A stretch of 64,000 nucleotides of DNA from Brucella tritici (GCF_008932295.1 NZ_WBWA01000025.1:1-64000); one strand, 5' to 3'. Shown: positions 21,479-31,015, counted from the stretch's first letter. The notes: generated from the sequence alone by a model not told the origin. Translations and numbers: made by a program.

Positions 21479-22585
21479 ATGACCGATACGCAAAACCTTA
21501 CCCGTCCCCAGCCCAAGGCCGGCCTGCTCGACATCGCAGCCTATGTACCCGGCAAGGAACATGTGGAAGGTGTTGCCAAGGTCTATAAGCTCTCCTCTAA
21601 CGAAACGCCTGTCGGACCAAGCCCGCATGCTGTCGAAGCCTATCGACACGCAGGCGAAAAACTGGAGCTATATCCCGATGGACAGGCGCTGGCGCTCCGT
21701 GAGGCAATTGCCGAAACGCAGGGGCTCAACATGGCCAATATCCTGTGCGGCAACGGCTCCGACGAACTGCTTGGTCTGATCTGCCAGACCTATCTTGCTC
21801 CGGGTGACGAAGCCGTCATTACAGAGCACGGTTTTGCCGTTTACAAGATCCAGACGCTGGGTGCAGGCGCGACGCCGATAACGGTGAAGGAGAAGAACGA
21901 GCGTATCGACGTGGACGCCATTCTGGCTGGCCTGTCGCCGCGCACGAAAATCGTCCTCATTGCCAATCCGGCCAATCCGACCGGAACCTATCTGCCTTTT
22001 GAGGAAGTCCGTCGTCTCCATGCCGGACTGCCGAAGCACGTGCTCCTCATTCTCGATGCAGCTTATGCCGAATATGTCCGTCGCAACGACTATGAATCCG
22101 GCCTCGAACTCGTTTCGTCCAACGAGAACGTCGTCATGACGCGCACCTTCTCGAAAATTCACGGGCTGCCTGGCCTGCGTATCGGCTGGATGTATGCGCC
22201 CCTGCACGTGATCGATGCCGTCAATCGTATCCGCGGACCGTTCAACATGAATTCCGCCGCCATTGCTGCGGGCGCCGCAGCCATTCGTGATCGCGCCCAT
22301 GTCGAAAAGTCGATCACTTACAATGACAAGTGGCTTGGCTGGTTGGCCGACGAGTTCACCAAGCTCGGCCTGCGGGTAACGCCGTCAGTCACGAATTTCC
22401 TGCTGATCCATTTTCCGGACGATGCCGTACATTCGGCGGATAAGGCCGATGAATGGCTTTCCAAGCGCGGTTATATCCTGCGTCGCGTCGGCGGCTACGG
22501 TTTCCCCAATGCCTTGCGCATGACCGTCGGACCGGAAGAAGCCAATCGTGGCGTCGTCGCCGCCCTGACTGAATTTTTGAAGTAG
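21479..22585 (+). CDS. hisC: Histidinol-phosphate aminotransferase
   Basis: A 368-residue fold-type I aminotransferase making histidinol phosphate from imidazole acetol phosphate; relatives also act on aromatic amino acids. It has [46 protein letters not shown] and the PLP lysine in [15 protein letters not shown]. The start ATG at 21479 follows GGCGGAG. The next gene, a prephenate dehydrogenase, begins four bases later. That pairing suggests a dual role in histidine and tyrosine/phenylalanine synthesis, which is an inference. Confidence 0.92.
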   Translation: MTDTQNLTRPQPKAGLLDIAAYVPGKEHVEGVAKVYKLSSNETPVGPSPHAVEAYRHAGEKLELYPDGQALALREAIAETQGLNMANILCGNGSDELLGLICQTYLAPGDEAVITEHGFAVYKIQTLGAGATPITVKEKNERIDVDAILAGLSPRTKIVLIANPANPTGTYLPFEEVRRLHAGLPKHVLLILDAAYAEYVRRNDYESGLELVSSNENVVMTRTFSKIHGLPGLRIGWMYAPLHVIDAVNRIRGPFNMNSAAIAAGAAAIRDRAHVEKSITYNDKWLGWLADEFTKLGLRVTPSVTNFLLIHFPDDAVHSADKADEWLSKRGYILRRVGGYGFPNALRMTVGPEEANRGVVAALTEFLK

Positions 22586-22589
22586 AACA

Positions 22590-23528
22590 ATGTCCACGGT
22601 CCATTTCGACAAGATCGCCCTGATCGGCATCGGCCTTATCGGTTCATCGCTGGCCCGCGTTATTCGGCGCGAAAAGCTCGCAGATCACATCGCCATTGCC
22701 ACACGCAGCGGTGAAACGCTGAAACGCGCCGAAGAACTTGCACTCGGTGACAGCTACACCACCGATAGCGCTGAGGCTGTCAAGGATGCCGATCTGGTCA
22801 TCGTTTCGGTTCCCGTCGGCTCGTCCGGCACGGTAGCGCGGCAGATCGCGGCAAATCTCAAGCCCGGCGCCATTGTCACCGATGTCGGCTCCACCAAGGC
22901 TTCTGTGATTGCACAGATGCAGCCGGGACTGCCCGGTAATGTGCACTTCATTCCGGGGCACCCGCTGGCGGGCACGGAATATTCCGGGCCGGATGCAGGC
23001 TTTGCCGACCTCTTTACCAATCGCTGGTGCATCCTCACCCCTTTGGCTGATACGGATGAAGCAGCACTGGAAAAGCTGAGCGACTTCTGGATCGCCTGCG
23101 GCTCGCGGCTTGATCGCATGGACCCGCAGCACCACGACCTGGTACTGGCTATCGTCTCGCATCTGCCGCACATCATTGCCTATAACATCGTCGGCACGGC
23201 CAGCGATCTGGAACAGGTGACCAAATCGGAAGTCATCAAATATTCGGCTTCCGGTTTCCGCGATTTCACGCGACTGGCCGCGTCCGATCCGACAATGTGG
23301 CGTGACGTATGCCTGCACAACAAGGATGCCATCCTTGAAATGCTCGGTCGCTTTTCGGAAGATCTCGCCTCGCTTCAGCGCTCGATCCGCTGGGGTGATG
23401 GTGAAGCACTATTTGATCTGTTCACGCGCACGCGCGCTGTTCGGCGCGGCATCATCGATGCCGGTCAGGAAGTAGATGCACCGGACTTCGGCCGTCAGGC
23501 TGCGACGCGCACGAGCGAAAAAAAGTAA
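22590..23528 (+). CDS. tyrC: Prephenate/arogenate dehydrogenase
   Basis: Oxidative decarboxylation of prephenate (or arogenate) towards tyrosine. The 312-residue enzyme begins with a Rossmann motif GIGLIGSSLARVIR at about 13-26. It continues with DVGSTKASV, HFIPGHPLAGTEYSGP (catalytic His region) and a helical dimerisation part with SHLPHIIAYNI. No chorismate mutase or ACT domain is attached. It starts four bases after hisC, so both are translated from one message. A few residues at the C-terminus (TRTSEKK) are poorly conserved in such proteins. Confidence 0.9.
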   Translation: MSTVHFDKIALIGIGLIGSSLARVIRREKLADHIAIATRSGETLKRAEELALGDSYTTDSAEAVKDADLVIVSVPVGSSGTVARQIAANLKPGAIVTDVGSTKASVIAQMQPGLPGNVHFIPGHPLAGTEYSGPDAGFADLFTNRWCILTPLADTDEAALEKLSDFWIACGSRLDRMDPQHHDLVLAIVSHLPHIIAYNIVGTASDLEQVTKSEVIKYSASGFRDFTRLAASDPTMWRDVCLHNKDAILEMLGRFSEDLASLQRSIRWGDGEALFDLFTRTRAVRRGIIDAGQEVDAPDFGRQAATRTSEKK

Positions 23529-23589
23529 GGAACGGATAGGGTCGCAAATATACTGTCCTACTCCCTTACTGCCTTATTCCCCTGCTCCC

Positions 23590-24609
23590 TTAAAGAGCAG
23601 GCAACCGCCCGAGCGGAATAAATCCGGCGCTGACTTTACCTTTGCGAACGGCGATCTCCATAACGGGATTGCCGTTTTCGTCTTTCGGCATAGCGGAAAG
23701 AGCAAACAGAACGGTGGCGATATTGCCGCCCTGCTCGGGGAATACGGTCTGTCCTGCCTGTGCCAGCGACTGCGGATTGACGAGGGTCAGCTTCACATCA
23801 GCATTGATGAGCCCGTCGGCATTGACCGAAAACGGCCCTGCAACAGAAACCATGGCTCCATTGGGCATGGACAGGAAAGCCTGATTGACCGTACCGGAAT
23901 GTCCGCGCAGACGTTGATGGAAAGGCGTTTCGCTCCTTGCAAGCAGTGTCGCAGCATCTGCCACATCAATATCCGCCACGCCGTCGATTTCAGGGCTGGT
24001 GGCACTACCGATCACTGCCTTGGCAAGCTTCAATCCAGCAAAGCGGCCATTGATCTTCAAAGTTCCGTCCGCTTGGCTCATGCGGAAATCCATCTGCTCA
24101 AGCGTGCTGAGCGGCTCCGTCTTCGTCGTTTCGGTGCGAAGGCCAACCGCGACCTCACGTGCAGCCAGTTCGATTTCGGTCGGGAACGGACGTGCCAGCC
24201 GGGTATTGGAGGTAAACTTGCTCCAGTTGACTTCCAGCGGCTCCAGTCCCGGAAACTCGATGAAGGCTGGACCTGTCAGATCGTTCGAGAGCGAACGTGG
24301 CGCATAGACCGGCGATCCCGAAGTGAAACGCCCGGCGCGGAACGACATACCCTCGGAAGGACGTTGCCAGGAAATGCTGTCGCAGACGACATTGACGCGC
24401 AGCGGATAGCCGCCCATGCGCAGGTCTTCGCATTTCACACCAACACCCTGGGCAGCAAGCTTGGCCATATCAGCCCTGGCTCGCGCCTCCAGCCTGTTTG
24501 CAACGTAGAACCAGCCCACCGTATAGCCAGCGATCAAGACAACAAGAATGACGACGAGCGTTATCGGACGCTTTCTGGCTTTCGGTGCGTTCATTCCAGG
24601 GTGCGCCAT
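23590..24609 (-). CDS. DUF2125 family membrane-anchored protein
   Basis: A 339-residue protein with a basic N-terminus, one membrane helix at about 17-37 (LVVILVVLIAGYTVGWFYV) and a large extracytoplasmic part. CEDLRMGGYPLRVNVVCDS, about residues 60-78, is typical of DUF2125 proteins of alphaproteobacteria, with a pair of cysteines that may form a disulfide. The beta-rich remainder resembles AsmA-like lipid-transfer folds; that comparison is tentative. Function unknown. It is convergent with tyrC and divergent from the ChaC-like gene. Confidence 0.85.
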   Translation of the reverse strand: MAHPGMNAPKARKRPITLVVILVVLIAGYTVGWFYVANRLEARARADMAKLAAQGVGVKCEDLRMGGYPLRVNVVCDSISWQRPSEGMSFRAGRFTSGSPVYAPRSLSNDLTGPAFIEFPGLEPLEVNWSKFTSNTRLARPFPTEIELAAREVAVGLRTETTKTEPLSTLEQMDFRMSQADGTLKINGRFAGLKLAKAVIGSATSPEIDGVADIDVADAATLLARSETPFHQRLRGHSGTVNQAFLSMPNGAMVSVAGPFSVNADGLINADVKLTLVNPQSLAQAGQTVFPEQGGNIATVLFALSAMPKDENGNPVMEIAVRKGKVSAGFIPLGRLPAL

Positions 24610-24848
24610 TTCAAAAGCCTTACATGAATCAGACGGTTGTTTCGAAGAAACTCACTCCGGGTTCAGACCGAATATCCAACCCCGATATGTTTTGCTCCCC
24701 CCGACTGTTGGCCATATTATGGCAGGAATGTGCCTTGTGAAGCGAACGAGAAGAAAAATAGAGGGATATCCGTTGAATACCGGTGGAAATCGACGTTCAC
24801 TAAATCAATATGGACACTCTCATGACCATACTCCCTGATGATAGACGA

Positions 24849-25400
24849 ATGAACGATTTCTGGGTTTTCGGCTACGGCTCGCTGATGTGGCGGCCGGGTT
24901 TTGCGCATGTGGAGACCACGCGTGCACGCCTGTACGGCTACAGGCGCAGCCTGTGCATCTATTCACATGTCCACCGAGGAACACCGGACCATCCGGGTCT
25001 GGTACTGGGCCTGGATGCTGGTGGCTCGTGTCTCGGTATTGCTTTTCGTGTGCCCGGAGACATGACCGGTGAAGTGATGACCTATCTGCGCGAACGCGAA
25101 ATGTCGAACCAAGTCTATCATGAAAAGCATCTTCGCCTGCGTCTTGCCGATGGCCGCGATGTCGACGCCGTCACCTACGTGGCCGACCGCCGCCACCTGC
25201 AATATGCGGGCTCGCTGAAAGCCGAGGAAGCCGCAGCCATTGTCGGATCCGCCCGCGGCGATTCCGGCACCAATGTGGATTATGTCGCCAACACGCTCCA
25301 GCATTTGCGTAATATGCGCGTCCGTGATCACTGGCTGGAGCACGTCAACGATCTCATTCACCAAAATTCTCAACGACAGTTCGACGGTTCGGGCGGCTGA
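24849..25400 (+). CDS. Gamma-glutamylcyclotransferase, ChaC-like
   Basis: Cleaves the gamma-glutamyl bond of glutathione, releasing 5-oxoproline and Cys-Gly. The 183-residue form starts [14 protein letters not shown], the substrate-binding YGSL signature. The catalytic Glu is expected in [18 protein letters not shown] choose ATG 24849 because the family motif begins right there; ATGs at 24810 and 24822 would add up to 13 residues and have no better ribosome site. The gene stands alone before yggT. ChaC2-type activity is likely, but not distinguishable from related cyclotransferases by eye. Confidence 0.88.
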   Translation: MNDFWVFGYGSLMWRPGFAHVETTRARLYGYRRSLCIYSHVHRGTPDHPGLVLGLDAGGSCLGIAFRVPGDMTGEVMTYLREREMSNQVYHEKHLRLRLADGRDVDAVTYVADRRHLQYAGSLKAEEAAAIVGSARGDSGTNVDYVANTLQHLRNMRVRDHWLEHVNDLIHQNSQRQFDGSGG

Positions 25401-25503
25401 AAACACTTGCAGCGCTTCTCAAAAATTCCAGCGCTCAAGCCCTCAGCCCTTGTTCTCGCCCGATGCAACCGCTACATCTCGGCCAATCGCCAAGGAGGCC
25501 TCC

Positions 25504-25794
25504 ATGATCGCATTGTTCCGCACCATTGATTTGGCGCTCGATATTTACACCTATATTATTATTGCGAGTGCCATTTTCTCGTGGCTCTATGCGTTCAATG
25601 TCGTCAATTCCGGCAACCGCTTCGTGGCATCAATCGGTGAGTTTCTCTACAAGGTGACAGAGCCCGTTCTTCGCCCAATCCGCAATATTTTGCCCAATCT
25701 CGGCGGCATCGATATTTCGGCGATCATCCTGCTGCTGATTATCTTCTTCATCCGCCAGTTCATGTGGACGACACTGCTACCGCTTTTCCTTTAA
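25504..25794 (+). CDS. YggT family membrane protein
   Basis: A 96-residue inner-membrane protein with two hydrophobic helices, about residues 9-31 and 66-90, around the family signature [19 protein letters not shown]. YggT proteins are linked to osmotic tolerance and cell-shape proteins elsewhere; the precise role is open. The start ATG at 25504 has a perfect AAGGAGG site. The frame is open upstream, but that part is not membrane-like. Its TAA stop codon (25792-25794) is the first part of repeat copy A2. Confidence 0.9.
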   Translation: MIALFRTIDLALDIYTYIIIASAIFSWLYAFNVVNSGNRFVASIGEFLYKVTEPVLRPIRNILPNLGGIDISAIILLLIIFFIRQFMWTTLLPLFL

Positions 25795-25900
25795 GCGCAT
25801 TTCGATCTGATTGGGTCGGATCGGCGCTCTAAGTTATTATATTTCAAGCATAATCTTATCGGTCTTCGTTTCACTCCGGTCGGATTATGCTCTAAGCGCA
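25791..25900. repeat. Dispersed palindromic repeat, family A, copy 2
   Basis: Closely matches 2669-2774, with the same arms AGCATAATC and GATTATGCT and the same ends. It begins inside the last codon of yggT. Confidence 0.8.
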
Positions 25901-25918
25901 TCACTCGCAAGCCTGAAA

Positions 25919-25956
25919 ACAAAAGCGCCCGGACATTGCCGGGCGCTTTTGTTTTA
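25919..25956 (-). terminator. Bidirectional terminator between yggT and ppa
   Basis: AAAAGCGCCCGG pairs with CCGGGCGCTTTT (25921-25932 with 25939-25950) around a six-base loop. T runs exist in both directions, serving the convergent yggT and ppa genes. Confidence 0.85.
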
Positions 25957-25977
25957 GACGGATCGAAAAGCTGTCGC

Positions 25978-26508
25978 TTACTTGCCCTTGGCGCGTTCGA
26001 TAGCTTCCACGATGAACTTGCGTGCGTAATCCTCGTCGCCCCAGTCACCGATCTTGACCCACTTGCCGGGTTCCAGATCCTTGTAGTGCTCGAAGAAGTG
26101 CGCGATCTGCTTCAGAGTGATCTCCGGCATATCGGTATAGTCGTGGATCTTCTCGTAGCGGCGCGTCAGGTGCGGCGACGGAACGGCAATGATCTTTTCA
26201 TCCTTGCCGGAATTGTCTTCCATGACCAGAACGCCAATCGGGCGAACGTTGATCACGCAGCCGGGAACCAGCGGACGGGTGTTGCAGACGAGAACGTCAA
26301 TCGGGTCGCCATCTTCCGAAAGCGTATGCGGCACGAAGCCGTAATTGCCCGGATAGGTCATTGGCGTGTAGAGGAAGCGGTCGACGATGAGGGCGCCGGC
26401 CTTCTTGTCCATCTCGTACTTGATCGGCTGGCCGCCGACAGGCACTTCAATGATGACGTTGACGTCTTCAGGAGGATTGGAGCCGATGGAGATGGCATCA
26501 ATATTCAT
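25978..26508 (-). CDS. ppa: Inorganic pyrophosphatase (family I)
   Basis: Hydrolyses pyrophosphate to drive biosynthetic reactions. It is 176 residues, the bacterial family I size. [16 protein letters not shown] near the start, [11 protein letters not shown] and the metal-binding DGDPIDVLV signature with its aspartates are all visible. The ATG at 26508 follows AAAGGACAC. The gene is convergent with yggT across a shared terminator. Confidence 0.96.
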   Translation of the reverse strand: MNIDAISIGSNPPEDVNVIIEVPVGGQPIKYEMDKKAGALIVDRFLYTPMTYPGNYGFVPHTLSEDGDPIDVLVCNTRPLVPGCVINVRPIGVLVMEDNSGKDEKIIAVPSPHLTRRYEKIHDYTDMPEITLKQIAHFFEHYKDLEPGKWVKIGDWGDEDYARKFIVEAIERAKGK

Positions 26509-26646
26509 GATGTGTCCTTTCGTGTCGGGCTCTGATAACGGGTTTCATGGTTGCACGCAAGAAAAACGAAAGTTCTAGAAAACGCGGCGAATTGTCGTTC
26601 TCGCAACGCAATTGAACGTGATCAGGCCGATAACATGCTGTGAGGG

Positions 26647-27429
26647 TTAGGCGCCGAGCTCGTTCAGTCTTTGAACGGCGGTCGGTGGCATGGGTGGTGG
26701 ATTGGGATCGCGGCTGGCGGCGACCAGAAATTCGTCACAGGCCGTTTCGGTGGATTCGATGAGTCGCTTCAGGAATTCTTCCTTCGGAAGCCCCGCCGGA
26801 ATTGGCGGCAGAATACGGGCGCGAATGGTTCCGGGATAGCGGAGGAATTTGCGGCGCGGCCAGTAGAGGCCTGCATTGTGCGCAATCGGCAATACCGGAA
26901 GATTGAGCGCCTCATAGAGATGAACGATTCCATATTTATAGTGCGGCGGAGCACCCGGCGCCCGGCGCGTTCCTTCCGGATAGATCAGAATCTGGCGGCC
27001 TTCCGCAATCGCCTTTTCCGCTCCCTTGGTGATCGAATGCAGCGCTTTGACGCGGGAACCGCGGTCCACCGGGATCATCTGCATCTTGGCGATATACCAG
27101 CCGAAAAGCGGAATGCGCATCAATTCCCGCTTCAGGATCAGCACGGGATCGTCAAGATAGGGAAGGAAAGCATAGGTATCCCAGGCAGACTGGTGCTTTG
27201 GCGCGCAGATATAGGCGCCTTCGGGAATGTTCTCCAATCCTTCGACCACATAGTCTGTCCCGGCGATATGCTTCTGGAGCCAGAGATTGACCCTTGCCCA
27301 CAGCTTCGGCACGATCCATGCCTTCTTGCGGGGCAACAGGAAATAAAAGGGCGTATAGACGATCATCTGAACAAGTGTGCAGATATAGAACGCCGCATTG
27401 AACAAGATTGAGCGCAGATAGAGAAGCAT
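26647..27429 (-). CDS. 1-acyl-sn-glycerol-3-phosphate acyltransferase family protein (PlsC-like)
   Basis: A 260-residue lysophospholipid acyltransferase at the inner membrane. A hydrophobic N-terminal stretch (about 5-32) anchors it. The catalytic APKHQSAWDT gives the HX4D motif, followed by KRELMRIPLFGW and YPEGTRRAPGAPP, which binds the glycerol phosphate. It could make phosphatidic acid or act on ornithine lipids; both use this fold. The ATG at 27429 is chosen from the ORF; no strong ribosome site is seen. Confidence 0.9.
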   Translation of the reverse strand: MLLYLRSILFNAAFYICTLVQMIVYTPFYFLLPRKKAWIVPKLWARVNLWLQKHIAGTDYVVEGLENIPEGAYICAPKHQSAWDTYAFLPYLDDPVLILKRELMRIPLFGWYIAKMQMIPVDRGSRVKALHSITKGAEKAIAEGRQILIYPEGTRRAPGAPPHYKYGIVHLYEALNLPVLPIAHNAGLYWPRRKFLRYPGTIRARILPPIPAGLPKEEFLKRLIESTETACDEFLVAASRDPNPPPMPPTAVQRLNELGA

Positions 27430-27580
27430 CAGTCGGTGGAGACCCTGGCTAAAGCATTTTCGCTCCCGGCTGGCGGTAAACGATCACGCGCGAATTCTGG
27501 ACTTTCTGCAGAAAGTGACGGCACCGATATATCAGGAAGATCGGTCATTTCCATCAGGAAATCGCAAACCTGCAGCCAGA

Positions 27581-28216
27581 TCAGCTCTCAGTCGTTGCAT
27601 TTTGCACTGACTGCGTTCCAAACAGTTCGGTCGCACCCACACGGACAGCAGCGCCCAGATATTTCACATATTCGATGAAGAGCACGCGCAATGTGTCGCC
27701 TTCGGCAACCCAGCTATGTTCGCGTCGCTCCCCATTCACGACCGGATAGGGAATGAATTCCACATCCTTCATGCGATAGGACATTTCAAGGGTACTGCGC
27801 GGAATGTGGTAGTTATTGGTGACCAGGATCACGCGGTGATAATTGTTGCTACGAATCCAGCGTTCGCTTTCGGTCGCATTGCCGATGGTGTTGAGTGCCG
27901 ACCGGTCGAGATCGACACAGCAATCGAAGAGGCTCTGATCCGCATGGGTCGCGCGCTGCAGCGCCTTTTCATTGGTCGCCGGATGAACACCGCTGATCAG
28001 AAGCCGCTTCCCTCGCTTGTCCTTCAAAAGATCGACGGCCGCCTGGATTCTTGACTGTCCACCAGTCAGAACGATGATTGCGTCAGCAGGCTCCTCGATA
28101 GCCGGAGGCTGCATGCTGGTGACTTTTTCACCAAACGCGACGAAGCCGACGAGAAACGCCAGAAGAACAACAAACAGAACGATGGAAACAGGTTGGAAAC
28201 GTCTGAACATGCGCAT
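27581..28216 (-). CDS. YdcF/DUF218 family protein
   Basis: A 211-residue protein with one N-terminal membrane helix (about 8-28) and a DUF218 domain: ADAIIVLTGGQSRIQAAVDLL, LLISGVHPATNEKAL and VILVTNNYHIPRSTLEM. Relatives act in envelope (vancomycin-tolerance SanA, ElyC) processes. The ATG at 28216 overlaps the TGA of a small upstream ORF (TGATG). The same frame is open back to an ATG at 28489 that overlaps the ftsX stop codon, but this 91-residue extension is Arg/Ser-rich with AGA and AGG codons and does not look real. Confidence 0.85.
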   Translation of the reverse strand: MRMFRRFQPVSIVLFVVLLAFLVGFVAFGEKVTSMQPPAIEEPADAIIVLTGGQSRIQAAVDLLKDKRGKRLLISGVHPATNEKALQRATHADQSLFDCCVDLDRSALNTIGNATESERWIRSNNYHRVILVTNNYHIPRSTLEMSYRMKDVEFIPYPVVNGERREHSWVAEGDTLRVLFIEYVKYLGAAVRVGATELFGTQSVQNATTES

Positions 28217-28419
28217 CATGACAGACCATAAGAAATTACCGGACGCAACTGTAAAGGACTGCAGGGAAACGCCGCTCCGATTGCGGCGCCAGACCACATC
28301 CCCCGTAGAAAGCCCGTTTGCTGTCTGCCTCTGTGCCACTGCATCGTCACTCGACCGGTGCCCGCCCGATAGCGCTTGCGGGATTCGCGTACCATCTCTT
28401 CTTCCATCATAGCCAGCAT
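28216..28419 (-). CDS. Small hypothetical protein between ftsX and ydcF (67 aa)
   Basis: Starts with ATG at 28419 and reads MLAMMEEEMVRESRKRYRAG, a charged amphipathic helix, then a stretch with GMWSGAAIGAAFP. Codons favour G or C at the third position, unlike the competing frame over the same bases. Its TGA overlaps the ydcF ATG, a pattern of coupled translation. The same frame continues upstream, without any stop codon, to the TGA of ftsX at 28486, so the reading frame may have begun nearer to ftsX. I do not recognise it. Confidence 0.45.
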   Translation of the reverse strand: MLAMMEEEMVRESRKRYRAGTGRVTMQWHRGRQQTGFLRGMWSGAAIGAAFPCSPLQLRPVISYGLS

Positions 28420-28485
28420 TGCGGCGAGAAGTCGGAGAAGCGGACGAAAATCTTGTCCTGAAAGCGCCAGTATCGGAAAAGGCCT

Positions 28486-29511
28486 TCATTCGGAGCGCAC
28501 TCCCGGACCATCCATGGTTGCAAGCTGGCGTATCACCGTCAGGCGGCTGGTCAGCATGGTGAGGAAACTGACCAGGATAATGATGACGGCAGCGCCGATG
28601 TAGCCGCTGCGCCCGATGGCGAAATTACCGAACATGGCAGCAGCCTGGTCACCTTCGGGGGTCGCCATATGGCTCGATGCCCACCACGAGAAGATCAGAA
28701 ATACGAACATTGCCGCCGCTCCGCCGCATAGTGCGCCCTTCAAGGCGGTGCGGAAGAAATGCCATTCGAACTCACGCGCCACGAATTTCGATTCAGCGCC
28801 GATAAAATGCAGCACCTCGATAATATGGCCGTTGCCTGACATTGCGCCGCGTGTGGCAAAGATCACGGTCAAAACGGTGGCAGCGATCACGAGCGAGAGA
28901 ACGGCGGTTCCAACCAGAACCGTCGTGTGTGCCATGGAGACAAGCCTGTCGACCCAGGTGCGATGATCGTCAAAGCTAGCCGCCGGAATGGCGCGTGTGA
29001 TTTCAGCACGCATTGTTTCAAAGTCAGGCGGTGCGTTCTCGTCGATCGTGACAACGACAAGACGTGGTACGGGCAGTTCATCAATATTGAGGCCACTGCC
29101 AAGCCATGGTTCGAGCAGGCGCGCTGTCGCATCCTTGTCAATGATGCTGGTGCCTTTGACGCCGGCAAAGCCGCGCGCGATCTCGCTCGCCTGAGCCAGA
29201 GCCTTTTCCATGTCCTGCCCGTCGACCGGTCGGATCTGGATCGTGGCTTCGCGTGCGATCTGGCTCTGCCAGGCAGCAGCCGAGGCGCGAACAAGCGTCA
29301 CGCCGCCCATCGTCAGACAGGCCAGAAACGTCATGATGGCGATCACGATGACGAGTGCGGTGCCCGTCACGCTGCCATCGGGCACGATAGGACTTGGCCC
29401 CTGACGCTTCCGGCGTTTGCCGATACGAACGAGCAGCATGTCCTTGAGGTCTTCGAAACGAACCCGGATGTCATCCAATGTACGTCGCCAGGCGTTCTTT
29501 GCATCAATCAT
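28486..29511 (-). CDS. ftsX: Cell division protein FtsX
   Basis: The membrane subunit of FtsEX, which activates peptidoglycan hydrolases at the septum through its periplasmic loop. About 341 residues from the ATG at 29511; an ATG at 29529 would add six. A basic cytoplasmic N-terminus is followed by a first membrane helix (about 54-78), the extracytoplasmic loop (about 85-200), and three more helices in the C-terminal half. The ATG at 29511 overlaps the end of ftsE by eight bases, as expected for the coupled pair. Confidence 0.93.
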   Translation of the reverse strand: MIDAKNAWRRTLDDIRVRFEDLKDMLLVRIGKRRKRQGPSPIVPDGSVTGTALVIVIAIMTFLACLTMGGVTLVRASAAAWQSQIAREATIQIRPVDGQDMEKALAQASEIARGFAGVKGTSIIDKDATARLLEPWLGSGLNIDELPVPRLVVVTIDENAPPDFETMRAEITRAIPAASFDDHRTWVDRLVSMAHTTVLVGTAVLSLVIAATVLTVIFATRGAMSGNGHIIEVLHFIGAESKFVAREFEWHFFRTALKGALCGGAAAMFVFLIFSWWASSHMATPEGDQAAAMFGNFAIGRSGYIGAAVIIILVSFLTMLTSRLTVIRQLATMDGPGVRSE

Positions 29512-30163
29512 AAATGTCGAGCCGCCCATGTTCGAGGATCATGCGTCGCGCATCGACCTGCTCCATCAGGGAAAGGTCGTGGGTCGCGATAATCACAGCC
29601 GTACCTGAACGGTTCAGCTCGGTGAAAAGGCGCAGGAGACGCTTTGCAAGCGGCGGATCGACATTGCCGGTCGGTTCGTCAGCCAGAAGCAGTTCCGGCT
29701 GATCGATGAGCGCGCGGGCAATCGCTGCGCGCTGCTTCTCGCCGCCCGAAAGAACCGGCGGCAGCACATTCATTCGGTCACCGAGCCCAACCCAATGCAG
29801 AAGCTCTTCCACTTCGTGACGGTAGGTTGCCTCTTCCTTTCCGCGCACACGCAGCGGCAGCGCCACATTCTCATAGGTGGTCATATGGTCGAGCAGGCGA
29901 AAATCCTGAAACACGATGCCGATGCGGCGGCGCAGAAGCGGAATTTCCGCATGATTGAGCCGCGCAACATCCTTGCCGAAAATATTGATAAGGCCGCGTG
30001 TCGGCTTCAGCGCCATGAAGAGAAGGCGCATGAGCGAGGTTTTCCCTGCCCCCGACGGGCCGGTCAGAAACTGGAATGAACGCGGCGGAATATGGAAACT
30101 GACATCGCGCAGGATCTCAGGACCCATTCCATATCGCAGGCCGACATTCTCGAAACGTATCAC
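29504..30163 (-). CDS. ftsE: Cell division ATP-binding protein FtsE
   Basis: The ABC ATPase of FtsEX. From GTG at 30163 it has 219 residues, the usual length, starting VIRFENVGLRYG as in rhizobial relatives. Walker A is GPSGAGKTS, the Q-loop FQDFRLLD, the signature LSGGEKQR, Walker B LLLADEPTG and the switch His in IATHDLS. An ATG at 30214 would add 17 residues that are not in the family. A CtrA-type box lies at 30245-30259. ftsX overlaps its 3' end. Confidence 0.93.
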   Translation of the reverse strand: MIRFENVGLRYGMGPEILRDVSFHIPPRSFQFLTGPSGAGKTSLMRLLFMALKPTRGLINIFGKDVARLNHAEIPLLRRRIGIVFQDFRLLDHMTTYENVALPLRVRGKEEATYRHEVEELLHWVGLGDRMNVLPPVLSGGEKQRAAIARALIDQPELLLADEPTGNVDPPLAKRLLRLFTELNRSGTAVIIATHDLSLMEQVDARRMILEHGRLDIYD

Positions 30164-30244
30164 CGGGCTGTTTCTCTTCAATTGTCCGCGCGCTGAGGGG
30201 CGCACGGATGACATCGATATCAGATCGACCTTTATCCTCTATGG

Positions 30245-30259
30245 TTAATGTTGCGTTAA
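30245..30259. promoter_or_regulatory. CtrA-type box upstream of ftsE
   Basis: TTAA (30245-30248) and TTAA (30256-30259) are separated by seven bases. It lies about 80 bases before the ftsE start and 120 before the divergent gene. From memory, ftsE has been listed as a direct CtrA target in Brucella abortus, which would agree. Confidence 0.65.
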
Positions 30260-30378
30260 TTCAGCCCGCGTGAGCCTTAAAAAATGCGTGACCGTGGCTG
30301 CGGCCATGAAGCATTAACCATTATGAGCCAGTGTGTGGCACCAGTCGAAGGGCGAAAAACGCAAAGGATGATGACGGC

Positions 30379-31005
30379 ATGATGGCGAAACAACCATCGA
30401 CAGCGCAGATGTCGCGCGTGCCTTTGCGCGAAAACCATCGCGCAGCATGGTTCACTTTCGATGCCGGACCGGTCGAGGATGCTGAATTCGAAACCATTGT
30501 CCCGGCCTCGCCGCGCCCGAAATCCTTCTCATACAGCATTCCGCAGAAGCCGTTCGCGTCAAGCAAGCTTATGTCCGAAACAAGTCTCCCCGGCGGATGG
30601 CCCGGATTCGGCTATTGGGTTTTCGTCGCTCTTTGTGCGACAACCGCCTTCTGGATAGCGGGCGGATATACACTGCTTGCCGACAAACCTCTTTCCGGCA
30701 GGCAACCAACCCTGCCACTCATTTCGGCACTTCAGCTAACCGATCTCAAAACCAGCGTTGGAGTGCATGATAAAGGCGATGTTCTCAGTGTTGGCGGTCG
30801 CATCCGCAACACCACATCCGAAGAACGCGCCACGCCGCCGCTGATCGTCATGATCACCTATAGCGACGGCAGCAAACGCGAACGCCGTCTGGCTCCAGGA
30901 GAAGCAATGCTGAAACCAGGTGCCTATATCGACTTTGAGACAATGCTTCCTGCGTTGCGCGGCACCATCGAGAAAGTCGATGTTCGACTGGCCACTCCAG
31001 CCTGA
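30379..31005 (+). CDS. Membrane-anchored protein with DUF3426-like C-terminal part
   Basis: A 208-residue protein divergent from ftsE. The N-terminal 80 residues are polar, followed by one membrane helix (about 87-105, FVALCATTAFWIAGGYTLL). The extracytoplasmic domain LSVGGRIRNTTSEERATPPLIVMI, in two overlapping parts, and LKPGAYIDFETMLPA resembles the FxxGxxxxF-type domain that follows MJ0042-like zinc ribbons in Rhizobiales. The CxxC zinc ribbon seen in relatives is missing here. AAGGA lies ten bases before the ATG at 30379. Function unknown. Confidence 0.75.
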   Translation: MMAKQPSTAQMSRVPLRENHRAAWFTFDAGPVEDAEFETIVPASPRPKSFSYSIPQKPFASSKLMSETSLPGGWPGFGYWVFVALCATTAFWIAGGYTLLADKPLSGRQPTLPLISALQLTDLKTSVGVHDKGDVLSVGGRIRNTTSEERATPPLIVMITYSDGSKRERRLAPGEAMLKPGAYIDFETMLPALRGTIEKVDVRLATPA

Positions 31006-31015
31006 AGCGGTCCGG

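Noticed and set aside
28219..28489. Extension of ydcF to the ATG at 28489 that overlaps ftsX
   Set aside because: The extension uses AGA/AGG codons and has no membrane or family features; the other frame is better.
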